64,000 bases of DNA. Source: Streptomyces sp. NRRL F-6131. Its GTDB lineage: Bacteria > Actinomycetota > Actinomycetes > Streptomycetales > Streptomycetaceae. The translations under genes were made by a program, and so were the position numbers. Positions 34,735 through 44,525 of the stretch are shown piece by piece. Below the pieces are notes generated by a model, which was given only the letters and a program-made list of their open reading frames with translations, was not told the origin of the DNA and made no database searches. Location of the stretch: positions 1 through 64,000 of the forward strand of contig JOHN01000014.1 in the NCBI GenBank assembly GCA_000719695.1, given 5' to 3'. Numbering within the stretch: position 1 is the stretch's first letter; every line of letters starts with the position of its first letter.

Positions 34735-35076
34735 TCAGTCCGCGTCCAGCCCCGGGTAGTAGCCGCGCTGGTACGGCGACAGGCCGGAGACGCTCAACTG
34801 ACCCCCGCCCTGGCAGACGGGGCAGAGCTTGGTGGTGGCACACTCCCGGCAGCGGTTCCTGCGGCGGGACGGACCGAGCACCCACCCCCGGCCGCCGCAG
34901 CCCGGACACCGACCGAGGCCCTCGCACTCGTAGCAGAGGACGTAGCCGGGCGTGACGGTCCCCGGCGTTCGCGCCGGCTCCGATTCCGGCTCCGGCTCCG
35001 CACGCGCCGCCGAAGCCCCGTCCGCCTCGCCCCCCGCACCCGACACACCAACCCCAGACCGTCCGCCGACACCCAC
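34735..35076 (-). CDS. Small zinc-ribbon protein with CxxC motifs
   Basis: About 113 residues from GTG 35076. The N-terminal 45 residues are low-complexity and the true start may lie downstream. The C-terminal domain has CYECEGLGRCPGCGGRGW and CRECATTKLCPVCQGGGQ, that is four CxxC pairs with CxGxG character as in DnaJ-type zinc modules. No J domain. It probably binds two zinc ions; role unknown. Confidence 0.7.
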   Translation of the reverse strand: MGVGGRSGVGVSGAGGEADGASAARAEPEPESEPARTPGTVTPGYVLCYECEGLGRCPGCGGRGWVLGPSRRRNRCRECATTKLCPVCQGGGQLSVSGLSPYQRGYYPGLDAD

Positions 35077-35292
35077 CCACCCTACGCCGCCGACACGGCC
35101 GGCACCGGCGCAGCGTCCAGACCCTTCCGGCCCTCACGCAGGTGCCGGGCGGTGGTTCGCTCCGATCCCGGTTCGCGGGGTCGATGGTGAGAGCCCGCGG
35201 CGTGCTCCGATCGGAATCGCCGGGCAACCGGTCGGGCGGGTGCGATGCCTGCTCCTTCCCGTCCGGCCCGACCGGACCTCGGAGCCGTTCCC

Positions 35293-36228
35293 TCAGGGCC
35301 GGAAGGTGCGGCGGTAGGTGTCGGGCGGGACGCCGACGCTGCGGTGGAAGTGACGGCGCAGGGTGGTGGCGGTGCCCATGCCGGTGGCCTCGGCGATGGT
35401 GTCCACGGTGGCGTTGGTGGTCTCCAGCAGTTCCTGGGCGTGGCGGATGCGCTGGGTGTGGAGCCACTGCAGCGGCGTGGTGCCGGTGAGGTGCTTGAAC
35501 TGGCGGCCGAGGTGGCGTGAACTCATGCGGGCCCGACGGGCCAGGTCCTCGACGGTGAGCGGTTGGTCCAGCCGCTCCAGTACCCAGGGCAGGAGCTCGC
35601 CCAGGGGGTGGTTGCCCGGGTCGGGGACGGGGGTCGCGATGAACTGGGCCTGGCCGCCGTCGCGGTGCGGCGCGACGACGAGCCGGCGGGCGATCCGGTT
35701 GGCGACGGCCGAGCCGTGGTCGAGCCGGACCAGGTGCAGGCAGAGGTCCATGGCGGCGGCCTTGCCCGCAGAGGTGAGGACGTCGCCGTTGTCGACGTAG
35801 AGGACGTCCGGGTCGACGGTGGCGGCGGGGTGGCGCCGGGCCAGCTCCCGTGTGTGGGCCCAGTGCGTGGTCGCGCGCCTGCCGTCGAGCAGCCCCGCCG
35901 CGCCCAGGACGAAGGCGCCCGTGCACAGGGAGACCACCCGGGCGCCGGCCGCGTGCGCGGCGCGCACCGCCCCGACCAGTTCGGCGGGCGGTTCGCGGTC
36001 CGTGTCGGCCCAGCCGGGGACGATCACCGTGTCCGCGCGCGCGAGGTGGTCGAGTGCGTGGTCGGGTTCCAGGTGGAAGCGGCCCACCCGCACCGGGCCG
36101 CTTCCGCAGAGGGCGAAGTCGTACCAGGGGTCCACGAGGTGGGTCAGATCGGATCCGAAGACCTCGACGGCCACGGACAGCTCGTAGTGGAGCATGCCGT
36201 CGGTGACGGCCAGCGCGACAAGGGGCAT
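35293..36228 (-). CDS. GlxA-type AraC transcriptional activator (DJ-1/PfpI domain)
   Basis: 311 residues. The N-terminal DJ-1/PfpI-like domain (10-185) has VSLCTGAFVLGAAGLLDGRR with the nucleophile-elbow Cys. The C-terminal AraC double HTH (215-305) has LTVEDLARRARMSSRHLGRQ, FKHLTGTTPLQWL and VDTIAEATGMGTATTLRRHF. The ATG at 36228 is preferred over an upstream extension. It is divergent from a saccharopine-dehydrogenase-like gene 128 bp away and likely regulates it (inference). Confidence 0.93.
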   Translation of the reverse strand: MPLVALAVTDGMLHYELSVAVEVFGSDLTHLVDPWYDFALCGSGPVRVGRFHLEPDHALDHLARADTVIVPGWADTDREPPAELVGAVRAAHAAGARVVSLCTGAFVLGAAGLLDGRRATTHWAHTRELARRHPAATVDPDVLYVDNGDVLTSAGKAAAMDLCLHLVRLDHGSAVANRIARRLVVAPHRDGGQAQFIATPVPDPGNHPLGELLPWVLERLDQPLTVEDLARRARMSSRHLGRQFKHLTGTTPLQWLHTQRIRHAQELLETTNATVDTIAEATGMGTATTLRRHFHRSVGVPPDTYRRTFRP

Positions 36229-36356
36229 GTCCGGAACTGTACGCGGGATGTCGTTTCCGACACTCGTGCGGGGTGCGGTCGCGAGGACAGGATGGGGGTG
36301 TCGGACCACAGCGGACCGACGTCGCAGCGGTCGTTCGAGAACACAGGAGCAGTCTC

Positions 36357-37400
36357 ATGGGGTCGGGTCAGTTCGTCGCGGTGTTCGGCGCGTACGGTCA
36401 CACCGGGCGGTTCGTGGTCGCGGAGCTGGTCGCGCGCGGGTTCGTCCCGGTGCTGTCCGGACGGAACGCCAAGGCCCTGGCGGAGGTGGCCGACGAGCAC
36501 GGGCTCGAGGCCCGGGTGGCGACGGTCGAGGACCCGGCCTCGCTGGACCGCGCCCTGGCGGGAACGGTGGCGGTCGTCAACTGCGCCGGCCCCTTCGCCT
36601 CGACCACCGGCCCCGTGATCGAGGCCGCGCTGCGCGCCGGGATCCCGTACCTGGACGTGGCGGCCGAGCTCGAGGCGAACCTCGACACCTTCGCCCACTA
36701 CCGCGAGCGGGCCCGGGACGCGGGAGCGGTGATCGTCCCGGCCATGGCCTTCTTCGGCGGTCTCGGCGACCTGCTGACCACCGCGGCGATGGGCGACTGG
36801 ACCGAGGCCGACGAGGCACACATCGCCTACGCGCTCAGCAGCTGGCACCCGACCGCCGGCACCCGGCTCTCGGGCGCGGTCTCGCGCGAGCGGCGCGGCG
36901 CCCACCGGCTGCGCTACAGCGGCGGGCAGTGGGAACGCCGCACCGACGAGGCGCCCACCCTGGAGTGGACCTTCCCGGATCCGACCGGTCCCCGGTCGGT
37001 GATCGGGGAGTTCACGATGGCGGACGTCGTCACCGTCCCCCAGCACCTGGCCATCCCCGACGTGACCACTTACATGACCACCAAGGCGGTCCGCGACGTC
37101 GCCACCGCCCACACACCCGCCCCGACCGCCGTCGACCCGGGCGGACGCTCGGACCAGACCTTCCTCGTCGACGTCGTCGTGCGCTCGGGCACGGCCGAAC
37201 GCCGGGCCACCGCCAGTGGCCAGGACATCTACGCCGTCACCGCGCCCCTGGTCGTCGAGGCCCTCGAACGCGTCCTGACCGGCCGCACCAGGACCGTCGG
37301 CGTGGCCTCCGCCGGAGAGATCTTCGACGCCCCGGACTTCCTGCACGCACTCGCCCCCCACATCGCCCTCGACCTGCCCCCGCAGCCGCGGACCGCCTGA
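36357..37400 (+). CDS. Saccharopine dehydrogenase-like NAD(P)-binding protein
   Basis: 347 residues. Rossmann motif VAVFGAYGHTGRFV (7-20), then VLSGRNAKAL and VVNCAGPFASTTGPVIEAAL, typical of the trans-acting enoyl reductase/saccharopine dehydrogenase-like family. No membrane segments. acaggag lies 8 nt before the ATG at 36357. Target of the divergent GlxA-type regulator by position. The substrate is not deducible. Confidence 0.9.
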   Translation: MGSGQFVAVFGAYGHTGRFVVAELVARGFVPVLSGRNAKALAEVADEHGLEARVATVEDPASLDRALAGTVAVVNCAGPFASTTGPVIEAALRAGIPYLDVAAELEANLDTFAHYRERARDAGAVIVPAMAFFGGLGDLLTTAAMGDWTEADEAHIAYALSSWHPTAGTRLSGAVSRERRGAHRLRYSGGQWERRTDEAPTLEWTFPDPTGPRSVIGEFTMADVVTVPQHLAIPDVTTYMTTKAVRDVATAHTPAPTAVDPGGRSDQTFLVDVVVRSGTAERRATASGQDIYAVTAPLVVEALERVLTGRTRTVGVASAGEIFDAPDFLHALAPHIALDLPPQPRTA

Positions 37401-37450
37401 CCCGGGCCCGCCGGCCCGGCGATCCGCGACGGTGGGCCGTGTCCGGCCGG

Positions 37451-38281
37451 TCAACGGCCTCGGCGCCCCGTGTCCTGCTCGGCGAACCAGGTCCGTAGCC
37501 GCGACGCCGCCTCGTCCCGTGACAGCGGGCCTTGTGCGAGGTGCAGCTCCTGCAGGTGGCGGGTGGCCGCCCCGATCAGCGGGCCCGGGGGCAGGTCGAG
37601 CAGGTCCATGATCGCCTTGCCGTCCAGAGCCACCGCGACGTTCGGGAGCCTCCGGTGTCTCTCGAACTCCGCGGCGGCCCGGGCCGCGCTCTCCTGCACC
37701 GCCAGCTGCTCCGCGTGCCAGTCGTCGTAGGTCGCCGCCCGCAGCGCCGTCCGGCCGGCCGACTGCCAGCCGTCCGTGTCCTGCTCCCGGCCGAGGCCCA
37801 CCTCCAGGAACAGGTCGTGGTGGCTCGCTCCCCCGGGGGCGCCCGGCACGACACCGAGCAGGGCGAGCGCGGCATTGATCGGCCAGTCCTCCCGCGGACC
37901 GGTGAACTCCCGGGTGCGGACCGGACCCCACACCTTCGCGCCGCCCCGCCAGACGGCAGCGCTCTGGTGCCCGGCCCCTCCGTGGAAGTCCGCCTCCACG
38001 TAGGCGATCGGCCCGGCCCCGGCCCACCGGCTCAGGGTCCGATCCAAGGCCGGCGACATGAACGTGAACGGTCGCTCCCCGGACCCGGCGCCGTCCTGAC
38101 CGGTCGGCCGACTGCTGGACGGCTCGCCGGACGGACCGGTCTGCTCCTCGAGAAGCCGGTCCGTGACGGGCACCAGCCCCATGCGCTGCCGCAGCGGGGC
38201 GACGGCCACGCCCCGGATCCCGGCGGTCCGGCGCCTCAGCAGGTCGAAACTTCCGATGACGGCGTTGAGCTCGTACGGCAT
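37451..38281 (-). CDS. Hypothetical protein
   Basis: 276 residues from ATG 38281 (MPYELNAVIGSFDLLRRRTA). Middle part AYVEADFHGGAGHQSAAVWR. The last 55 residues, DGKAIMDLLDLPPGPLIGAA and RDEAASRLRTWFAEQ, resemble the tail of CCA-adding/poly(A) polymerase C-terminal domains (D-G-x-x-hydrophobic ... GPxIG). No nucleotidyltransferase domain is present. Otherwise unrecognised. No signal peptide. Confidence 0.7.
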   Translation of the reverse strand: MPYELNAVIGSFDLLRRRTAGIRGVAVAPLRQRMGLVPVTDRLLEEQTGPSGEPSSSRPTGQDGAGSGERPFTFMSPALDRTLSRWAGAGPIAYVEADFHGGAGHQSAAVWRGGAKVWGPVRTREFTGPREDWPINAALALLGVVPGAPGGASHHDLFLEVGLGREQDTDGWQSAGRTALRAATYDDWHAEQLAVQESAARAAAEFERHRRLPNVAVALDGKAIMDLLDLPPGPLIGAATRHLQELHLAQGPLSRDEAASRLRTWFAEQDTGRRGR

Positions 38282-38411
38282 TCCCGCAGCGTAGCCGCAG
38301 AGCCACCGGTCGGAGGTTCGATTTCGGAGCACCCTGCGGCGGGCCCCTCGATGGCCGTAGATTCGTCCCGGGCCCACCGGGTGACGGAGGGCGGGACGGC
38401 AGGAGACACCT

Positions 38412-39158
38412 TTGCGGGACAGCTTTTCCGATGGCTTCCTGACGCGGCCGGCCCGCGAGACGCATCCGGTGGACCTGATGTGTCGCTATCTGCTGCACGG
38501 CTCCGTCGCGCGGATCCCCGGTCTGTGGGTCGATCGGGAGGTGCTCTCACCGGAGCACCTGCGTCGGCACGTCCGTGCGGAGAACCGTTCCTGCTACGGC
38601 GACGCGGAGACGTTCTCGCTGTCCGTCAGGAGGAAGGTCCGGGGGCGGCCGTACGGCGTGGAGTTCAGGATCCACTTCGTCGCCGGTGAACCGTTCGCCG
38701 ACGCGGTGATTCCGTTCGGTGCCCCGGTCGACCTGCCCCGGTTCCTGCACCACCTCCGCCAGCACTACGGCTCGGGCCCGGGAGGAGCCCCGGGTGACTG
38801 GGACTTCGACGTGTACACCGACGTGCGTGATCTCCGCGAGAGCGTCGTCCTGTTCGGCAACCGGCGCGAGGTCTGGTTCCAGGTCAACCGCGGTCCGGTG
38901 GTGGCCGGCAGGTCCAGGTCGATCCCCGGGAACCGGGGTCGACTGGTGGTCGGCCGACTGCACGGCAACCGGTTCGGGACGGAGGCCCGGCTGCACGCGG
39001 GAGGAGTGATGTTCCCGGACCGCCTCGACGCGGTCCGGGCCGGCACGGCCGAGGCGCGGGCCTACCGGCGGTACGTGGCCGGGCTGCGCCGGCCGCTCCC
39101 GCTGTGGGCGGGGCGGGCGGCCCGTCCGGAGTTCGGTGCCACGACCCGGCCGCGCTGA
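38412..39158 (+). CDS. Hypothetical protein with TTG start
   Basis: 248 residues. The TTG at 38412 has gcaggag 8 nt upstream and is the first start in the coding-biased region. Segments include MCRYLLHGSVARIPGLWVDR, FRIHFVAGEPFADAVIPFG and a final Trp/Arg-rich helix. Soluble, basic. Family not recognised. It is divergent from the 37451-38281 gene; the 130-bp gap between them shows no clear operator. Confidence 0.65.
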   Translation: MRDSFSDGFLTRPARETHPVDLMCRYLLHGSVARIPGLWVDREVLSPEHLRRHVRAENRSCYGDAETFSLSVRRKVRGRPYGVEFRIHFVAGEPFADAVIPFGAPVDLPRFLHHLRQHYGSGPGGAPGDWDFDVYTDVRDLRESVVLFGNRREVWFQVNRGPVVAGRSRSIPGNRGRLVVGRLHGNRFGTEARLHAGGVMFPDRLDAVRAGTAEARAYRRYVAGLRRPLPLWAGRAARPEFGATTRPR

Positions 39159-39446
39159 GCCGGGTCGGGGCGTCGACCGCCCCCCGGGCACCGGGACCGC
39201 CCGCCGCCGGCGCGTCAGCCCCCTTCCCGACGGTCCGGCGCGGGCCGACCGCCGACCCGGAGGGCCGCCGGTTCGCCGGTGCGCCGCAGCAGGGCGGTGG
39301 CCCGGGCCATGCGGGTCCGCCGGTCCGGCTCCGGGGATGACCGGCGGGAACGGCGGCGGCGGCGGAGCCCTGGGCTCGGGCGAGGGCGGAAACGGCACCA
39401 GCACCTGCGGCCGCGCGAGGCAGTCGGCGGACACGGGAACCGGTCA
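39159..39446. other. Intergenic region upstream of the dispersed element
   Basis: Gly/Pro-rich shadow frames only, no supported gene. It ends in the dispersed 43-bp element that precedes the dihydrofolate-reductase-fold gene. Confidence 0.4.
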
Positions 39447-39489
39447 CCGGCGCGGCGATGAGTTCTGGGGCCCCGACAGGTCTACATCT
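39447..39489 (+). repeat. Dispersed 43-bp element, copy 2
   Basis: Same length and flanks as copy 1 at 26454-26496, with a different central palindrome (ggggcccc versus ccgggcccgg). It is in frame with the gene that starts at 39529 and would add RRGDEFWGPDRSTS to it if translated from an upstream start. Confidence 0.75.
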
Positions 39490-39528
39490 CGACGGGACGA
39501 TTCCGACCGCACTCTCGGGAGTACAGCC

Positions 39529-40170
39529 ATGGGCCTCATCCACATCGAACTGTTCGCGACCCTCGACCTGGTCGGGCAGGCACCCGGCGGACCGGACGAG
39601 GACCCGGTGGGGTTCCCGTTCGGCGGCTGGCAGGCGCCCCTGCTGAACGAGGCCACCGGGGCGCAGATCATCGCCGCGTACGAGGGGACGGACGCCCTCC
39701 TGCTCGGCCGGCGGACGTACGACATCTTCGCCGGCTACTGGCCGCACCAGAAGGACGGCGAGATCGCCGAGCTCTTCAACCGCGTGCCGAAGTACGTGGC
39801 CTCCCGCGGCACGCCCGACCTCCCGTGGGCCGGGTCGACGCGGCTCGGCCCGGACCTGGCCGCCGCGGTGCGCGAGATCCGTGACCGCCACGAGCACGTG
39901 AAGGTCGTCGGCAGCCTGGACCTCGTGCAGAGCCTCCTGCGGGAGAAGCTGTTCGACCGGCTCGACCTGTGGGTGCACCCGATCGTGCTCGGCGTCGGGA
40001 AGAAGGTGTTCGACGGTGGCGCGGTGCCCACGAACCTCACGCTCCTCGAACCGCCGACGGCCGGCCCGGAGGGCACCGTGTACCTGCGCTACGCGCTCGC
40101 CGACGGCACGCCCCGCACGGGCGACATGAGCGCGCCCGACCGCGGTCTCGGCCACGACGACGTCCGGTGA
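39529..40170 (+). CDS. Dihydrofolate reductase-fold family protein
   Basis: 213 residues. RibD_C/DHFR-like pattern: IHIELFATLDLVGQAPGG, LLLGRRTYDIFAGYWP and VKVVGSLDLVQSLL followed by LDLWVHPIVLGVGKKVF. These are NADPH-binding reductases of unknown substrate, common in actinomycetes and distinct from folate DHFR. The ATG at 39529 starts the fold. The open frame continues upstream through the dispersed element, so a longer product cannot be excluded. Confidence 0.88.
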   Translation: MGLIHIELFATLDLVGQAPGGPDEDPVGFPFGGWQAPLLNEATGAQIIAAYEGTDALLLGRRTYDIFAGYWPHQKDGEIAELFNRVPKYVASRGTPDLPWAGSTRLGPDLAAAVREIRDRHEHVKVVGSLDLVQSLLREKLFDRLDLWVHPIVLGVGKKVFDGGAVPTNLTLLEPPTAGPEGTVYLRYALADGTPRTGDMSAPDRGLGHDDVR

Positions 40171-40336
40171 TCCGGACGACCAGCGTCGACCCGCGCGACA
40201 CGGACCGGCTGAGGGCCACGACGGCGGGCACGAGGGCGGGCACGACGGCGCGCGCACGGGCCTGATCGCGGCCGGCCCGCCGCGTGTCGAGCGGCCGGTC
40301 GCGCGGCGGGCGCCGGGGGCGCGGTCAGAATGAGGC

Positions 40337-41035
40337 ATGCGAGCAAGCCCCGAACCCCCCGGTCCGTCGTCCGGGACACCCGGTCGGGCCGCGGCGCGCG
40401 GGGAGCACTGGTGGCCGGTCGCGTCGGCGGTCGTGACTGCCGCGCTGCTCCACGTGGCGCTGCCGACCTCGTACCGGGTGGACCCGGTCTGGGTGGTCCC
40501 CGCGGTCATGTTCACCCTGCTGGTGACGCTGGTCGTCGGCGACCCGGGGCGGATCGACCGTCAGAAGGCCTGGCTGCGGGTGGTCACCGAGACCGTCGTG
40601 GCCTTCATCACCGCCTCGAACCTGTACGCCGGCGTCCACCTGGTGTCGGACATCCTGACCAACAACAAGGTGTTCGCCGACAACGCCACCGGCCTGCTCG
40701 CCACCGGGGGCGTGACCTGGGCGACGAACGTCATCGCCTTCGCGCTCTGGTACTGGGACCTGGACCGCGGTGGCGCCGCGGCCCGCGCCAACCGGACCGC
40801 CACGGAGCCGGCGTTCGTCTTCCCCGAGATGCAGCACACGGCCTACACCCCGGCCGACTGGGTCCCGCGTTTCACCGACTACCTGTCGCTGTCCTTCTGG
40901 ACCGCGACCGCGTTCAGCCCCACCGACGTCTCGGCGATCAGGCCGTGGGCCAAGCTGCTGATGATGGTCGAGGCCGCCACCTCCTTGATCGTCGCCACGC
41001 TGGTGATCGCCCGCGCGATCAACATCCTGCAGTGA
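40337..41035 (+). CDS. DUF1345-like membrane protein
   Basis: 232 residues with about five hydrophobic segments: PVASAVVTAALLHVAL, WVVPAVMFTLLVTLVVG, VTETVVAFITASNLYAG, TWATNVIAFALWYWDL, and a C-terminal MMVEAATSLIVATLVIARAI. The conserved YLSLSFWTATAFSPTDV loop is typical of DUF1345-type inner-membrane proteins and resembles the pore-adjacent part of channel proteins. Function unknown. Confidence 0.8.
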   Translation: MRASPEPPGPSSGTPGRAAARGEHWWPVASAVVTAALLHVALPTSYRVDPVWVVPAVMFTLLVTLVVGDPGRIDRQKAWLRVVTETVVAFITASNLYAGVHLVSDILTNNKVFADNATGLLATGGVTWATNVIAFALWYWDLDRGGAAARANRTATEPAFVFPEMQHTAYTPADWVPRFTDYLSLSFWTATAFSPTDVSAIRPWAKLLMMVEAATSLIVATLVIARAINILQ

Positions 41036-41318
41036 GTCGAGGCCGAAGCTCCTGGAAGCCCCGCCCCGCCGACCGGTTCGGGTGCCCTCGACCATCCGTC
41101 AGCACCCGTCCACCTGATGCCCCCTTGGTCGCCTACTGACAACGGGTCTGGTCCGAACCGCTCGGCAGCGGGCGCCCCGCCCCCGGGCGAAAACCGAAGG
41201 GAGCGACCGTGGAACGCGGATCCCCGCTCGATGCGACCGCCGGAGCGCTGCTCCTCGGCGGCCTCGCCCGGGGCACGGGTGATCGCGGTTTCGCGGGACC
41301 GCCCGTGGAGCCGCGGCC

Positions 41319-41975
41319 TCACGCCTCCGGTGCCGCCTCGCCCTCCCGGCGCTGCCGCCGGCGGTAGTTGCGCATGGACACCTGGGAGCCGCAGCCGGTG
41401 CTGCAGTAGAGCCCCGCCCCGTTGCGGGTGCGGTCGAAGAAGCCGAAGTGGCACGGGGGGTTGCGGCACGCCTTGATGCGTCCCCAGTCGCCGGTCTGCG
41501 CGAAGGTCGTCACCGCGGCCAGGACCGTCCCGAACACCCCCGGGACCCCCGTCTGCGGCGACGCCAGCTCGACTCCGCCGGCCGTGACCACGGTCGCCAG
41601 CGGGTAGAGCGCGCCCGCGCGCCGCAGGTGCTGCTCGGCGTGCCGGAGCGGCTCGCCCAGGCTCGCCTCGTCGCCGGAGTGCGCGAGCAGCAGGGTCACC
41701 AGGGCGTCCCGCAGCTCGCGTGCGGCGGCGGCATCCGCATCGGTCGCCATCGCCTCGCCGCCGCCATCGACGCCGCCGACACCGCCGAACTCTCCGTGCC
41801 CCGCGAACTCTCCCTGCTCCGCCAGCCACGCCCCGAACGCGCGCCCGTCCCCGAACAGCTCCTGCCGGCCGCCGCCGTCCGCGCGGGTGTTCACGAAGGC
41901 GAGCACGGTCTCCACCGTCGGCACGACGGTGCGCGGGCTGGGTTTCGCGGATCCGGCCGCAGGGCTGCTGCTCAT
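41319..41975 (-). CDS. ABATE/CGNR zinc-finger regulator
   Basis: 218 residues. The N-terminal ABATE domain holds VETVLAFVNTRAD. The C-terminal CGNR zinc finger is CRNPPCHFGFFDRTRNG then YCSTGCGSQVSMRNYRRR, with the four cysteine ligands present. Gly/Asp-rich low-complexity insert near 58-78. ATG at 41975. Divergent from an SDR gene across 104 bp, so probably its regulator (inference). A second member of the family occurs at 51423. Confidence 0.9.
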   Translation of the reverse strand: MSSSPAAGSAKPSPRTVVPTVETVLAFVNTRADGGGRQELFGDGRAFGAWLAEQGEFAGHGEFGGVGGVDGGGEAMATDADAAAARELRDALVTLLLAHSGDEASLGEPLRHAEQHLRRAGALYPLATVVTAGGVELASPQTGVPGVFGTVLAAVTTFAQTGDWGRIKACRNPPCHFGFFDRTRNGAGLYCSTGCGSQVSMRNYRRRQRREGEAAPEA

Positions 41976-42043
41976 CCCCCCACCCTACCTCAGCTGCGAG
42001 AGGCACTAAGTCGGCTAACAGGCAACGTTCAGCGCGACGGCAG

Positions 42044-42079
42044 TTGACGCGTTATGAGCTAACGCCTTACGGTCGCAAC
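42044..42079 (+). promoter_or_regulatory. Promoter of a leaderless SDR mRNA, with operator
   Basis: -35 TTGACG (42044-42049), 18-bp spacer, -10 TACGGT (42068-42073). The SDR start codon at 42080 lies 7 bp downstream of the -10, where transcription should begin, and there is no Shine-Dalgarno, so the mRNA is probably leaderless. The spacer carries the inverted repeat cgtta-tgagc-taacg (42050-42064), a good repressor site. Confidence 0.6.
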
Positions 42080-42928
42080 ATGAACGGAACAACGAACCAG
42101 CCGACCGTCCCCCGCACCTGGCTCATCACCGGCGCGACCTCCGGAATCGGCCGTGAACTGACCCTGCAGGCACTGGAGAACGGCGACGCCGTCTCGGCGA
42201 TCGCCCGCGACACCGCACCCCTGGAGGACCTGGTCGAAGCCCACGGCGACCGCCTGCTCCTCGTCCGGGCGGACGTCCGTGACGAGCAGTCCGTCCGGAC
42301 GGCGGTGGAGCGCACGCTCACGCGGTTCGGCCGCATCGACGTGGTGGCCAACAACGCCGGCTACGGACTCTTCGGAGCCGTCGAGGAGGCCTCCGACGCG
42401 CAGGCCCGCGCCGTGTTCGACACCAACGTCTTCGGCGTGCTCAACGTGCTCCGCGCGACGCTGCCGGTACTCCGCTCCCAGCGCTCCGGGCACGTCCTCC
42501 AGGGCTCCTCGGTCTACGGACAGTCCGCCCACCCCGGTGTGGGACTGCTGGCCGCGACCAAGTACGCGGTCGAGGGGCTGTCGGACGCCCTGGCGGCCGA
42601 GGTCGCCCCGCTCGGCATCAAGGTCACGCTCGTCCAGCCCGGCATGACCGCCACCCCCTTCCTGTCCAACCTCGACGTCGCCGCCGGCCTCGACGACTAC
42701 GACCCGACCGTCCGCGAGGTCCAGAAGGGCATCGGAGAACTGCCCCCGTCCGCCTTCTCCGCCGCGGCCCGGATCGCCGAAGGCATCCGCACAGCGGTCG
42801 ACAGCCCCAACCCCCCGCTGCGCCTGGCCCTCGGCACCGCCGGCGCCACCGGCATGCGCACCGCCCTGGAGGCCCGCATCGCCGACCTGGACGGGTGGAA
42901 CCGCGTGACCGACGCCGTCGACAGGTGA
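42080..42928 (+). CDS. Short-chain dehydrogenase/reductase lacking the catalytic Tyr
   Basis: 282 residues. The NADP-binding TGATSGIG is at 18-25 and NNAG at 91-94. The active-site segment reads QGSSVYG then GVGLLAATKYAVEG. The usual YxxxK is LxxxK here: Leu157 takes the place of the catalytic Tyr, while Lys161 is kept. Unless Tyr146 or another residue substitutes, normal reductase chemistry is doubtful. ATG at 42080 on a probably leaderless transcript. Divergent from an ABATE/CGNR regulator. Confidence 0.9.
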   Translation: MNGTTNQPTVPRTWLITGATSGIGRELTLQALENGDAVSAIARDTAPLEDLVEAHGDRLLLVRADVRDEQSVRTAVERTLTRFGRIDVVANNAGYGLFGAVEEASDAQARAVFDTNVFGVLNVLRATLPVLRSQRSGHVLQGSSVYGQSAHPGVGLLAATKYAVEGLSDALAAEVAPLGIKVTLVQPGMTATPFLSNLDVAAGLDDYDPTVREVQKGIGELPPSAFSAAARIAEGIRTAVDSPNPPLRLALGTAGATGMRTALEARIADLDGWNRVTDAVDR

Positions 42929-42937
42929 CCGCACGTC

Positions 42938-42974
42938 CCGCGGGGCCTCGACATCCGGTGCCGAGGCCCCGCGG
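42938..42974 (+). terminator. Terminator of the SDR gene
   Basis: Perfect 13-bp arms (42938-42950 and 42962-42974), 11-nt loop, 10 bp after the stop codon. Confidence 0.8.
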
Positions 42975-43223
42975 CGACGCGTCCCGGTCCGGGCCCCGAG
43001 CGCTCAGGCCGAGCAGGCTTCGGCCTTCGGCCGGTGAGCCGTCACCACGTTCGACACCGGAGCCACCGTAAGGTCCTCTCGAAGGACACGGCCCACCCGG
43101 TCGCCGAGAGACCGGGCCACCGGAACACCTCGGCCTTGGCCCCGGGACCTTGGCCACCGGACGCCGGGGCGCCGTAGGAGCGCCGGGCCGCGGGCAGGAC
43201 GAGACGAAGGGCTGGCACGTCAT

Positions 43224-44213
<990 letters not shown>

Positions 44214-44289
44214 ACCCGACCTTCGAGCTCGATGTCCCCCTCCTTCCTTCCCAAGGAGTCCGGACATGACCGGTCCCGCTCCCGCTGCG

Positions 44290-44450
44290 GCGTTGGCGCG
44301 ACACGGACTGCTGGTACGCCGAGGTGCGGATGCCGGCGCGGCTCCGGGTGACCCACTGGTTCGGCGCGGGTGACGGACCGTACGCCGATCCGTTGAACCC
44401 CGTCGGAGCCGGCGACGCGCTGCCACCTGCCGTCCACCGGGACGAGGAAG
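44290..44450 (+). pseudogene. Possible relic of an enterochelin-esterase-type N-terminal domain
   Basis: An open stretch reads CWYAEVRMPARLRVTHWFGA then PYADPLNPVGAG. The W-x-x-x-V-x-x-P ... hydrophobic-Y/W-F ... DPLNP order resembles the beta-sandwich domain in front of enterochelin esterases. No esterase domain follows. A 35-codon ORF at 44265 with a good RBS crosses it in another frame. Low certainty. Confidence 0.35.
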
Positions 44451-44525
44451 TCGCCGCGGGGCCGTGTCACTTCGCCGATCGGGGGCACCCGAGCTGCGAC
44501 CGGACGAGAAGGGAAGTGATCCCCC

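Noticed and set aside
36144..38498. 784-codon minus-strand open frame
   Set aside because: Overlaps three recognisable genes in other frames; repetitive Arg/Gly content, no RBS.
41209..41367. 52-codon plus-strand ORF with a good RBS (gaaggga) before GTG 41209
   Set aside because: It runs into the 3' end of the ABATE/CGNR gene on the other strand, has no recognisable pattern and ends in an Arg-run.
44265..44372. 35-codon ORF with AAGGAG upstream, considered as a third peptide precursor
   Set aside because: No cysteine, no leader-like pattern, and the overlapping frame has a better (relic) explanation.
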